In this document: in pieces, positions 7,703 to 15,250 of the stretch | Position numbering within the stretch: position 1 is the stretch's first letter | Layout: each line of letters begins with the position of its first letter | Source: Muribaculaceae bacterium | Lineage (GTDB): Bacteria; Bacteroidota; Bacteroidia; Bacteroidales; Muribaculaceae | Length of the DNA: 18,412 nucleotides | Assembly (NCBI GenBank): GCA_009775195.1 | Contig: VSPF01000037.1 | Location: forward strand, 1 to 18,412 | Reading direction: 5' to 3' | Position numbers and translations under genes: made by a program | The notes under the pieces: generated by a model | The model's input: the letters and a program-made list of their open reading frames with translations, nothing else | Told to the model about the DNA's origin: nothing | Databases searched by the model: none

Positions 7703-9472
7703 ATGGACAATCAGAAATTTCAACAAAGCATCACGAACCTTAGCAATATCATCACGTCGGTAACCCTCCCCCTCAAGGCCGCCGGTAAAGAAGAACAACT
7801 CAGTGCCATCAAGTCATCGCTCGAGGCAGTTGGCAAGAATCCCGTCACAGTGCTTGTGTGCGGCGAGTTCAAGCGCGGCAAGTCGACATTTATCAACGCC
7901 CTGCTGGGTCAGGCACTCTGCCCGACCGACACCGACATCTGCACATCGGTGGCGTCGGTCATCAAATACGGCCCAAAGGCAAAAGCCACACGATATTTCG
8001 GAGACTTCGCCGAGATGAAGCAGGAAGTTATCGACATCGACGATATCGAGGACTTCACCGTAGGCACAGCCGAAGAAATCGACAATACCATCTTTATCGA
8101 AATAGAACTGCCGCTCGAGACCCTCAAGGGCGGCCTTTCCATCATCGACACCCCGGGTGTGGGCGGTCTCGACCCTCGCCACGCCGCGCTGACAAACTTC
8201 CTGATGCCGCGTGCCGACGTGGCCATCTTCATGACCGACGTCAACGAGCCCATGAGTTCGACCGAGATGGCCTTCTACCGCGACCACGTGCTGCGCATGG
8301 CCAAGAACTCGCTGGTTGTCGTAAACAAGAGCGACCTCAAGTCGGCCGACGAGGTCGAGGAAATACGCACCGACACCGTCGGCAAGCTCAAGACCTACTC
8401 GGGCCGCACCGATGCCGAGATTGACGCAATCGCGGTAAGCTCGGTTGCCGAGGCATATCCCGACCAAGGCTACGGCGAAAGCAACTTCGCCGCCATGCGC
8501 AAGGCCATTGCCGACAAGGCCGATGCCTACCGTATGGAGCATCTCGAGGCCGTGCGTGCCGACCTTATGGAGCTAATAGACCTCACACTCGCCCCCTTGC
8601 AGGCACAGCTCAACCAGATTGACAGCCCCGACGTAGACCAGGTGAGCGAGCTCAACGCGCGCAAGGCGCAGCTCGACCAGGAACTTGCCAACCTGACCAA
8701 CCCCAACAGCGAGTTCCGCAACAATATCTCGACGATTATCAACGGTAAACGCGAGGAGCTTATCACATACCTCAACTCTGCCAGCGTCGACATACAGAGC
8801 TCGGGCCTGCGTGAACTTATGAACGACCCCAACGCCCGTGGCGATAACGGTGGCAAATGGATGGGCCAGCGTCTCAACGACATGCTCACCTTCCTGGCAT
8901 CGGAAATGGCCCTGCGTCTCAACGAGATGTTTACCAAAATCGCAAACATGCCCGAGTTCGGCGGCAACCTCAGATTCACGGCCAAACAGTTCGAGGTCGA
9001 CATTATCAGCAAAAACGTCACCGAAAAACTGCCATGGAACAAACGTATCATGGCCGGTATGAGCGGCTTCGGTATATGCACGATAGCCGTTGGCGTCCTC
9101 GGCCAGTTTATACCCGTTGTCGGCCAGGTTATGGTTGCTGCCGTCGGTGGCGGTGTGATGCTTCAGAACATCAACGATGCCGTGCACAATCACAACGAGC
9201 AAAAGCTGCGCGAAATCTACCAGCCTCAGATTTCGAGCTCGCTGTCGAATATGCGTACCTATGTCGACACACGCTTCCAGGAGTTCCAGCAGGAATGGCT
9301 GCGCGTTGTCACCGAGCGCGCCCAGAGCTACCGCGAAAGCGTGCAGGAGTCTCTGACTCAAATCCAGCAAGTTAAGCAGCAGATGGCCCAGGCCGTCAAC
9401 ATGCGCGTAAACATCCAGAATAAGATGCGCCCCCTCGAGAAGGCCAAAGAAACCCTTGCAGCCGCCCTATGA
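7703..9472 (+). CDS. Dynamin-like GTPase 1 (bacterial dynamin family)
   Basis: A 589-aa large GTPase. The N-terminal GTPase domain has G1 GEFKRGKS (54-61) followed by TFINALLG, a G2 threonine in TDICTSVASVIKYG, G3 DTPG (149-152) and G4 NKSD (208-211). A long helical region follows. Residues 455-487 are strongly hydrophobic (GFGICTIAVGVLGQF...VGGGVML) and resemble the membrane-inserting paddle of bacterial dynamin-like proteins. A C-terminal coiled-coil-like stretch completes the helical bundle. The expected role is GTP-driven membrane binding or remodelling from the cytoplasmic side. The start is supported by the promoter 20 nt upstream. It overlaps the next GTPase gene by 4 nt, fitting the paired, hetero-oligomeric dynamins known in other bacteria. 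The cellular target is unknown. Confidence 0.88.
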   Translation: MDNQKFQQSITNLSNIITSVTLPLKAAGKEEQLSAIKSSLEAVGKNPVTVLVCGEFKRGKSTFINALLGQALCPTDTDICTSVASVIKYGPKAKATRYFGDFAEMKQEVIDIDDIEDFTVGTAEEIDNTIFIEIELPLETLKGGLSIIDTPGVGGLDPRHAALTNFLMPRADVAIFMTDVNEPMSSTEMAFYRDHVLRMAKNSLVVVNKSDLKSADEVEEIRTDTVGKLKTYSGRTDAEIDAIAVSSVAEAYPDQGYGESNFAAMRKAIADKADAYRMEHLEAVRADLMELIDLTLAPLQAQLNQIDSPDVDQVSELNARKAQLDQELANLTNPNSEFRNNISTIINGKREELITYLNSASVDIQSSGLRELMNDPNARGDNGGKWMGQRLNDMLTFLASEMALRLNEMFTKIANMPEFGGNLRFTAKQFEVDIISKNVTEKLPWNKRIMAGMSGFGICTIAVGVLGQFIPVVGQVMVAAVGGGVMLQNINDAVHNHNEQKLREIYQPQISSSLSNMRTYVDTRFQEFQQEWLRVVTERAQSYRESVQESLTQIQQVKQQMAQAVNMRVNIQNKMRPLEKAKETLAAAL

Positions 9473-11016
9473 GTCTTCAGACACAGGAAATAGCCAAGCG
9501 TCTTGCCGACATACGGCGCCTCGTGCCCGGCGACGGGGTATTCGTACCCCTCGCCGAGGCATTCGACCGTGCCGCCGCAACCATCGACAAGCCCATGCAG
9601 CTTGCCATTATAGGAAAAATCAGTTCGTCGAAATCTACGCTTGTCAATGCCATTCTCGGCAAGGAGGAGCTGCTGCCCACAGGCCAGAAAGAGGTGACAT
9701 TCAACGTGTGTTGGCTCAAATACGGCGACCCTCGTGCCGACGTGGTCATACACCACAAGGACGGTTCGCCCGAGCGGCGCGTGCCTCGCGCACAGCTCGA
9801 TGCCTTGGCCACGATTGAGGGCGGCAACCTCGACAATATCAGCTATATAGAGATTTTCGACGACAGCGAGATTTTGCGCAGCATCAATATCATCGATACC
9901 CCCGGCCTCGATGCCTTGCGCAACAAGGACTCGCAGAATACGCTCGACTTTATCGCCCATGTGCGCCCCGATGCCGTAATCATGCTCTTTACGCACTCGG
10001 TGAGCGACAATGTGCTCGATATCGTGCGCCAGTTCAATGCCGAGTCGGCCTTCTCGCCACTCAATGCCCTGGGCGTGCTGACCAAAATCGACGTTCTTTG
10101 GCAAGAAACCATACCTCGCGTCAAGTCGGCCCTCGAGATTTCGAAAAAGACCGTCAAGGGCCTGACCAGGCGCAACCCGATGCTCAAAAAGACAATCTTC
10201 GAGATGTACCCGGTGTCGGCGTTGATGTTTCTTGCGACCACCACGCTCACGCAGGGCATGCTGACCGACATACGCACGGCATATCTTGCCGACACGCAGG
10301 CTTTTGACAAGTCGCTTGTCAAGGTCGACAGCTTCCTGAACAATGAAGCCTCGGGGCTTGCGCCCGAACGCCGCCGCAAGCTCGTCGACACCCTCGGGCT
10401 CTACGGCATAGCCGTCGTGCGCGATGCCATCAAGGCCGACCCCGAGGTCGACCTCGCCACTGTGCGCGAGACTTTGCGCCACGAGAGCGGTGCCGATGCC
10501 TTTGCCAAGACGCTCTACAACCATTTCGGGCTGCGGTCGGAACTGATTAAAATCGAGGGCATCAGCCAGCATATTCGCGGAGCCATCCGCACTGTCCGTG
10601 GCCGCATATCCAACCCGGCCCATTCTGCCCTGCTTGCGCAAATCGACCAGCGCGTGGCCGACACCTTCGCGTCGCTGGCACAGGAACATCGCGAGTACGA
10701 ACTGCTCAACGCCATTTATAACAACGAAATAGACCTCGACCCGGCAGATGCCGAAGAGTGTTGCACAATCTTTGGCGAACACGGCACGTCGGCGCCGCAG
10801 TTGCTCGGTATGCCCTCCGGCTCGACACCCGACCAGATGCTTGCCCGTGCCCTTGAGCGCGAGAACAGTTGGCGTGCGACCATAGCCCGCGAACCCGACC
10901 CCGACGAGCGCCGCTGGATGACCGTCGTCCTCGGCTCCTACACCCGTCTGCGCCTCCGCATCCAGGAAATGAAATACACCCTCCAACTCGCCCGGTCGTT
11001 CCTTTATAATGAGTGA
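9469..11016 (+). CDS. Dynamin-like GTPase 2, partner of the preceding GTPase
   Basis: A 515-aa GTPase whose ATG lies in the stop of GTPase 1 (ATGA overlap). G1 is GKISSSKS (49-56). The residue before Lys is Ser54, not the usual Gly, which is a real deviation from GxxxxGK[ST]. The G2 region is TGQKEVTFNVCWLKYG, G3 is DTPG (143-146) and G4 is TKID (205-208). No long hydrophobic paddle is seen; the rest is helical and charged. Family members in tandem often specialise, one contacting membrane and the other acting as a soluble partner; here the second lacks the paddle. The stop is 15 nt before the palindromic repeat cluster. It is probably part of the same system as the Hsp70-FHA and kinase genes beyond the insertion. 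Confidence 0.85.
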   Translation: MSLQTQEIAKRLADIRRLVPGDGVFVPLAEAFDRAAATIDKPMQLAIIGKISSSKSTLVNAILGKEELLPTGQKEVTFNVCWLKYGDPRADVVIHHKDGSPERRVPRAQLDALATIEGGNLDNISYIEIFDDSEILRSINIIDTPGLDALRNKDSQNTLDFIAHVRPDAVIMLFTHSVSDNVLDIVRQFNAESAFSPLNALGVLTKIDVLWQETIPRVKSALEISKKTVKGLTRRNPMLKKTIFEMYPVSALMFLATTTLTQGMLTDIRTAYLADTQAFDKSLVKVDSFLNNEASGLAPERRRKLVDTLGLYGIAVVRDAIKADPEVDLATVRETLRHESGADAFAKTLYNHFGLRSELIKIEGISQHIRGAIRTVRGRISNPAHSALLAQIDQRVADTFASLAQEHREYELLNAIYNNEIDLDPADAEECCTIFGEHGTSAPQLLGMPSGSTPDQMLARALERENSWRATIAREPDPDERRWMTVVLGSYTRLRLRIQEMKYTLQLARSFLYNE

Positions 11017-11031
11017 AGTAAGCAGACATAA

Positions 11032-11418
11032 GTCCTCGGAGAGGATGCCCTCTTGGTTAACACGCAGACAGTCCTCGGAGAGGACGTCCTCATGGTTAAC
11101 CCCACGATTATTCGTGGGGATGCCCAGTGACACGACACACGAGCAGTCCTCGGAGAGGACGTTATCATGGTTAACCCCACGATTATTCGTGGGGATGCCC
11201 AATGACACGACACACGAGCAGTCCTCGGAGAGGACGTTATCATGGTTAACCCCACGATTATTCGTGGGGATGCCTAGTGACACGACATATGAGCAGTCCT
11301 CGGAGAGGACGCCATATGATGTCTACAGCGTCCTCTCCGAGGACAGGGTCTTCTTTGTTCACCCACATACCCCACGAATAATCGTGGGGCTAACCATAAA
11401 ATCGTCCTCTCCGAGGAC
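11032..11418. repeat. Left palindromic (REP/BIME-like) repeat cluster
   Basis: Two palindromes alternate. A is GTCCTCGGAGAGGAC (6-bp stem, 3-nt loop) and B is CCCCACGATTATTCGTGGGG (8-bp stem, 4-nt loop). A occurs at 11032 (last base changed), 11071, 11146, 11221 and 11296. The last four starts are exactly 75 bp apart, so three 75-bp tandem units lie at 11071-11295, each with one B (11100-11119, 11175-11194, 11250-11269). A then appears inverted (GTCCTCTCCGAGGAC) at 11330-11344 and 11404-11418, with an inverted B at 11370-11389. The arrangement is thus forward units facing an inverted unit, like bacterial interspersed mosaic elements. Spacer text is conserved between units, so this is not CRISPR. 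Confidence 0.9.
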
Positions 11419-11469
11419 TCCACTGATTCTCAACAACTTTATTCACACAGAATACTCTCAAATACCTTT

Positions 11470-11913
11470 ATGAGCACCACTTCTTGCTTATATCATATTG
11501 TTATAAACACGTACTGTCGACGTAAGACTCTCAATCAGTCTAATGTCGAAGACTTGTACCGGTATATATGGTCTTTTTGCAAGGAGCGTAACTGCAAACT
11601 ATTGCGTATTGGTGGGATTGAAAACCATATCCACATTCTTGTAGATTTACACCCTTCCATATCTCTTTCCTCATTTTGCGGAGAAATGAAAAGAAATACG
11701 AGTCTATGGATTAAAAATTCAGGTCAAAGTATATACTTTGAAGGCTGGGGTAAAGAGTATTATGGCTTTTCAACAAGCAAATCTCACAAAGACAAAGTTA
11801 TCGAATATGTCAAAAATCAAAAAGAACATCATAGGAAACTAACTTTTGAAGAAGAGATGAAGCAAATTTTTGACGAATTAGGCATTGAATGGAATGAGAG
11901 AGTACTCACATAA
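11470..11913 (+). CDS. IS200-like Y1/HUH transposase, REP-associated (RAYT) type
   Basis: A 147-aa single-domain Y1 transposase. The HUH metal site is H53-I-H55 in ENHIHILVDL. The candidate nucleophile is Y113 in KVIEYVKNQKEHH. The start MSTTSCLYHIVINTYCRRKTL and the FEGWGKEYYGFS segment are typical of IS200/TnpA_REP proteins in Bacteroidetes. Such enzymes nick single-stranded DNA at hairpins. Here the gene lies between two clusters of hairpin-forming palindromes, which points to the RAYT subgroup over an ordinary IS200. No TnpB or IscB partner is present. The gene is clearly more AT-rich than its neighbours, consistent with transfer. It looks intact. Confidence 0.85.
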   Translation: MSTTSCLYHIVINTYCRRKTLNQSNVEDLYRYIWSFCKERNCKLLRIGGIENHIHILVDLHPSISLSSFCGEMKRNTSLWIKNSGQSIYFEGWGKEYYGFSTSKSHKDKVIEYVKNQKEHHRKLTFEEEMKQIFDELGIEWNERVLT

Positions 11914-11973
11914 TAAATCTTTGACATTCTAAACGATGAAGTCTTCATTACTAATGAATACAGCCACAACAAA

Positions 11974-12303
11974 GACCTCGGAGAGGATGCCCTCTTGGTT
12001 AACACGCAGACAGTCCTCGGAGAGGACGTTATCATGGTTAACCCCACGATTATTCGTGGGGATGCCCAATGGCACGACATACGAGCTGTCCTCGGAGAGG
12101 ACGCCATGTGATGTCTACAGCGAGGGTGTTGCAGAACTTCCATAATTGGAGCGTTTTCACGTTTGTTAACGCCATGTAGGCTTTGTAGGGCACATTGAAA
12201 TTCCAAAATTTTAGTTCTGCAACACCCTCAGGGTCTTCTTTGTTCACCCACATACCCCACGAATAATCGTGGGGTTAACCACAAAATCGTCCTCTCCGAG
12301 GAC
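11974..12303. repeat. Right palindromic (REP/BIME-like) repeat cluster
   Basis: This is a shorter copy of the left cluster. A-type palindromes lie at 11974-11988 (divergent ends), 12013-12027 and 12088-12102 (again 75 bp apart), and inverted at 12289-12303. B lies at 12042-12061 and inverted at 12255-12274. The first two A copies are 39 bp apart, exactly as on the left side, in a unit that lacks B. Instead of the first inverted A it contains a 108-bp inverted-repeat element (12122-12229). It ends 65 bp before the Hsp70-FHA gene. Confidence 0.9.
12122..12229. mobile_element. 108-bp MITE-like element with 17-bp terminal inverted repeats
   Basis: Perfect terminal inverted repeats begin GAGGGTGTTGCAGAACT (12122-12138) and end with the complement (12213-12229). 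The 74-bp AT-rich core encodes nothing. The flanks are identical to those in the left cluster, where the same spot holds a 15-bp A palindrome: tctacagc on one side and agggtcttc on the other. The element therefore stands exactly in place of a palindrome, with no target duplication visible. It may be a non-autonomous transposon targeting the palindrome, or a different hairpin family. Confidence 0.65.
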
Positions 12304-12368
12304 TTCGCCATAAACTCATCCGTTCTGAATACACTTTATACACTAAAATTATAATAACACAGAAATAT

Positions 12369-13769
12369 ATGACCTCTCAACCCAACCGGTGGCTTTGTAT
12401 AGATTTTGGTACTTGTAATACTGCTGCGGCGTTTTTGGTCGGCGGCAAGCCTCATTTGGTGACCTATGGCAACTCGTCGTTTTTCCCGACGGTGGCCTGC
12501 GTGCTCGAATCGGGCGAAATACAGGTGGGCCAGAACGCCGAACCGCTGCGCGACCGTTTTGCCGAGTTTTTCCAACAAGAATTCAAGCTGCAGATTGCCG
12601 ACCCTGTCGACATCAACGGCCGCAGCTACCAAGATATTATTGCCGAAATCCTGCGCTTCGTATCTAAGGCCGCAGCCCTCGAAAACAACAACCAGCCGCT
12701 CGACAAGGCCCTGATTACCGTGCCGGCCATCTACACGGCCAGCGACCCACGCAAGGAGGTGATGCGCCAGGCCGCCATGCAGGCCGGGTTTACCGAGGTA
12801 GAGTTCATGCCCGAGCCTCATGCCGCAGCATGCCACTATGCCTATGTCACGGGCGTGAAAAAGCAGGGGCTGTCGCTGGTCTACGACCTCGGCGGAGGCA
12901 CCTTCGACCCTGTGCTCATCGACATGACAGGCACACCGCAAATCCTCGGCGAGGGCGGTGTAAGATGTGGCGGTCAGTTCTTCGACGCGGCCGTATACAA
13001 GCAGATTGCCTCGGCCATGCGCGAAGCTGGTACACCATTGGCCCGTGCCGACAAACTCGCCGACTATCAGGCTTGCCGACGGCTGAAAGAAACACTTTCG
13101 CTCGAAAATACCGCTACCCAGATATTCAGCAACGGCAAGAGCTACACGCTCGACCGCGCCACATTCAACGAACTTATCCGCCCGATGCTGCGCCTCACCC
13201 TCGAGGCTTGCGACAATGTTGTCACCACCGCCGGGCGTAAGTGGAGCGACATAGGGCAGGTGCTGTTTGTGGGCGGCTCGACGGCAATCCCCCTCATCAA
13301 AGACATGCTCGAGCCCCACCTGCAGTCGCACAACGCCTCGGGCGTAAAGGTAATCCGCACCATGCAGGGCGCCAACGATAGCTACAACCACCTCTATGCC
13401 ACCTGCCTTGGCGGTATTACGACCAAAATCGGAGGCCCACAGCGTCCGCCCATCGGCCACCTGATGCAGGGAAGCCGCAAAATACAGCTCCACGAAGGCG
13501 TGAACACCTTCGGACGTCTCAATACCAACGACTTCAGCTTCGAAGACAAATATATGAGCCGCCAGCACTTCACCATCGAGGTGCTACCCAAAGGCGACGA
13601 CTACGAATATATCCTCAAGAGCGTGAGCCAGTCGACACCGACGCTTCTCAACGGCAGCGAGGCCCTCGACCCCAGGCACGTGCCGTTCTGCCGCGAGAAA
13701 GCGCCGATTTTCAACGGCGCAAGCATACTGGCTGGCAAGACTCTCTTTATACTCGAAACAAAAGCATAA
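12369..13769 (+). CDS. Hsp70-type ATPase fused to a C-terminal FHA domain
   Basis: A 466-aa protein. Residues 8 to about 350 form an Hsp70/actin-type ATPase: phosphate 1 motif CIDFGTCNTAAAF (10-22), phosphate 2 motif VYDLGGGTFDPVLI (171-184) and adenosine motif VLFVGGSTAIPLI (298-310). The usual peptide-binding domain is missing. In its place residues 372-464 form an FHA domain, with G382-R383, S397-R398-x-H400 and N428-G429, the residues that bind phosphothreonine. The ATPase may thus be recruited to proteins phosphorylated by the kinase encoded 3 nt downstream. No promoter is obvious in front; the gene was probably in one transcript with the dynamins before the RAYT insertion. Domain calls are strong; the role is inferred. 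Confidence 0.87.
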   Translation: MTSQPNRWLCIDFGTCNTAAAFLVGGKPHLVTYGNSSFFPTVACVLESGEIQVGQNAEPLRDRFAEFFQQEFKLQIADPVDINGRSYQDIIAEILRFVSKAAALENNNQPLDKALITVPAIYTASDPRKEVMRQAAMQAGFTEVEFMPEPHAAACHYAYVTGVKKQGLSLVYDLGGGTFDPVLIDMTGTPQILGEGGVRCGGQFFDAAVYKQIASAMREAGTPLARADKLADYQACRRLKETLSLENTATQIFSNGKSYTLDRATFNELIRPMLRLTLEACDNVVTTAGRKWSDIGQVLFVGGSTAIPLIKDMLEPHLQSHNASGVKVIRTMQGANDSYNHLYATCLGGITTKIGGPQRPPIGHLMQGSRKIQLHEGVNTFGRLNTNDFSFEDKYMSRQHFTIEVLPKGDDYEYILKSVSQSTPTLLNGSEALDPRHVPFCREKAPIFNGASILAGKTLFILETKA

Positions 13770-13772
13770 ACA

Positions 13773-14984
13773 ATGAATATCAACGGATTTGAATTGGCAG
13801 AGCCGCCACGCCGGGGCGGCATGGCCGTGGTCTACAAGGGCAGCAAGGGTGGGCTGGTCAAAGCCTTCAAACTGCTGCAACCCGACAAAATAGCCAATAA
13901 CCCGAGGCTGTCGGAACTGTTTCTCAATGAGATTTCAGTGCTGTCGAAGCTTAGCCACCCCAACATAGTTAATATCCACAATGCCTACCCCTATCAGATG
14001 AGCGACGGGCGCACCGTCACCGTCCTCGAGATGGAATGGCTCGAAGGTATGGACTTGCAAAGCTTTATCGAGAAGCGCAATGGCGGCCAGGGGCTCAAGC
14101 CCGAGACAGTGAAGCGCATCGCCCTACAGGTATGCAGGGGCATGCAGCACGCCCACAGCAAGAATATATTGCACCTCGACCTGAAGCCGTCGAACCTCTT
14201 CCGCACCTACTCGGGCGACATAAAAATCATCGACTTCGGCATCGCCAAGGTCGTCGGTGAGAATGCCAACATGGTCGAGGGCGCCGAGCGAGTGACAATG
14301 ATGACCACGACCGGTCAGACGACATTCAAAGGCACACTCCCCTTTGCCCCCATCGAGCAGCAAGTTGCCGCCAAGCTCACTTTTGCGACCGACATCTTCT
14401 CGTTCGGCTGGACGCTCCACTATCTCATCACAGGCACCAACGACCCCTCGGTCAAGGTCACAGACCCCTTGTTCGGCGCGATTATCATCAAGTGTACCCA
14501 GCAGCCACCTGCAGACCGCTATCAGAGCTTTAAAGAGGTCGAAGACGCCATCGAGAAACCGCAGCAGACCAAATGCAGCAATCCGGCCTGTGGCCGTATG
14601 CTCGACGCCGCCTTCAAGGTGTGCCCCTATTGCGGCACACCGGTTGAGAAGCCCAAGCCCGAGCCACAGCAACCCAGCCTAATCAGCTGCCCCAATTGCC
14701 ACAAGCTTACCAACAAAAAATTTAAATTCTGCACCAATTGCGGACACAGGCTCGAGCCCGAACCAGGCCCTGTACCCCCTCAGCCCGAGACTGTTAAATG
14801 CCCACATTGCGGCAAGCAGACAGAAAAGCGCTACCGCTTCTGCCAGCACTGCGGCAAGACTCTGACACAAACTGAACAAAAGACAACCATAACATGCCCC
14901 GGGTGCGGCAAAAAAATATGGCTACGCGCCGACGGCATGACTAAGTTCTGCATCCACTGCGGTAAACGTCTAAATCTTTCATAA
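13773..14984 (+). CDS. Ser/Thr protein kinase with four C-terminal zinc ribbons
   Basis: A 403-aa Hanks-type kinase. The kinase domain spans 1 to about 262: glycine loop RRGGMAVVYKG (13-23), ATP lysine K33, helix-C Glu53, catalytic loop HLDLKPSN (134-141; D136, K138, N141), DFG (154-156) and DIFSFGWTLHYLITG. Catalytic residues are intact, but the HRD Arg is Leu135 and the APE motif reads API, so activation-loop control may differ. No transmembrane segment is seen. Four CxxC...CxxC ribbons follow at about 268-287, 306-323, 343-360 and 375-396 (the first pair is CxxxxC). The last contains KIWLRADGMTKFCIHC, a signature shared with the 72-aa protein encoded at 15250. It starts 3 nt after the Hsp70-FHA stop. 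Probable partners are the FHA protein and the PP2C phosphatase downstream. Confidence 0.9.
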   Translation: MNINGFELAEPPRRGGMAVVYKGSKGGLVKAFKLLQPDKIANNPRLSELFLNEISVLSKLSHPNIVNIHNAYPYQMSDGRTVTVLEMEWLEGMDLQSFIEKRNGGQGLKPETVKRIALQVCRGMQHAHSKNILHLDLKPSNLFRTYSGDIKIIDFGIAKVVGENANMVEGAERVTMMTTTGQTTFKGTLPFAPIEQQVAAKLTFATDIFSFGWTLHYLITGTNDPSVKVTDPLFGAIIIKCTQQPPADRYQSFKEVEDAIEKPQQTKCSNPACGRMLDAAFKVCPYCGTPVEKPKPEPQQPSLISCPNCHKLTNKKFKFCTNCGHRLEPEPGPVPPQPETVKCPHCGKQTEKRYRFCQHCGKTLTQTEQKTTITCPGCGKKIWLRADGMTKFCIHCGKRLNLS

Positions 14985-14992
14985 TCACGACT

Positions 14993-15250
14993 ATGGATAA
15001 GAAATGCACTGCGTGTGGCACTTATAACCCACAAACGGCAAAATTTTGCCGTAACTGCGGCAATAAATTTCCGCAGCAAACAAGCACGACAACTACTTCC
15101 ACCAGTTCATCAACAAGGAATGGGAGTACCGCTCAAAGCAGTTCAAGCAGCACCTCCGACAGCAGTAGCTCGTCGTCGGGCTGGGCATGGTTGTCTACTC
15201 CGGCCGTAGGATACGTCATTTATAAACTCTTTCAATTAATCTTCAACTGA
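14993..15250 (+). CDS. Small zinc ribbon protein with Ser/Thr-rich linker and hydrophobic tail
   Basis: An 85-aa protein in three parts. Residues 5-22 are a zinc ribbon (C5, C8, C19, C22). Residues 30-62 are almost all Ser, Thr and a few polar residues. Residues 64-84 (GWAWLSTPAVGYVIYKLFQL) are hydrophobic and could anchor the C-terminus in a membrane. The linker is an obvious possible target for the neighbouring Ser/Thr kinase, and phosphothreonines there could be read by the FHA domain of the Hsp70 fusion; this is inference. The gene starts 8 nt after the kinase stop and overlaps the next gene by one base (TGATG). I know no family beyond the zinc ribbon. Confidence 0.75.
   Translation: MDKKCTACGTYNPQTAKFCRNCGNKFPQQTSTTTTSTSSSTRNGSTAQSSSSSTSDSSSSSSGWAWLSTPAVGYVIYKLFQLIFN

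Larger units (their letters stand above)
11032..12303. mobile_element. RAYT gene with flanking palindromic clusters (REPtron-like unit)
   Basis: A single Y1 transposase gene sits between two related palindrome clusters that share their order: truncated A unit, 75-bp unit(s), A, then an inverted B unit. It interrupts an operon whose other junctions are 34 nt or less, so it is probably an insertion between the second dynamin gene and the Hsp70-FHA gene. Exact ends are not defined; the outermost palindromes are used here. Confidence 0.65.

Noticed and set aside
9358..11283. Long minus-strand open frame of 641 codons
   Set aside because: It lies antisense to the second dynamin gene and runs into the palindrome cluster. 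Its product contains the translated repeats and matches no family. It is open because of codon bias on the real coding strand.
11032..11418. Possible CRISPR array, because B resembles hairpin-forming CRISPR repeats and is spaced regularly
   Set aside because: The sequence between palindromes is itself conserved from unit to unit, so there are no unique spacers. The array also inverts at its right end, the period is 75 bp, and no cas genes are nearby.
11936..12145. Short plus-strand open frame over the right repeat cluster
   Set aside because: It is made mostly of translated palindromic repeats and ends in the 108-bp element; no sign of a real protein.
12336..13568. Long minus-strand open frame opposite the Hsp70-FHA gene
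   Set aside because: The plus strand encodes clear ATPase and FHA motifs over the same bases; the antisense product has no recognisable motif.
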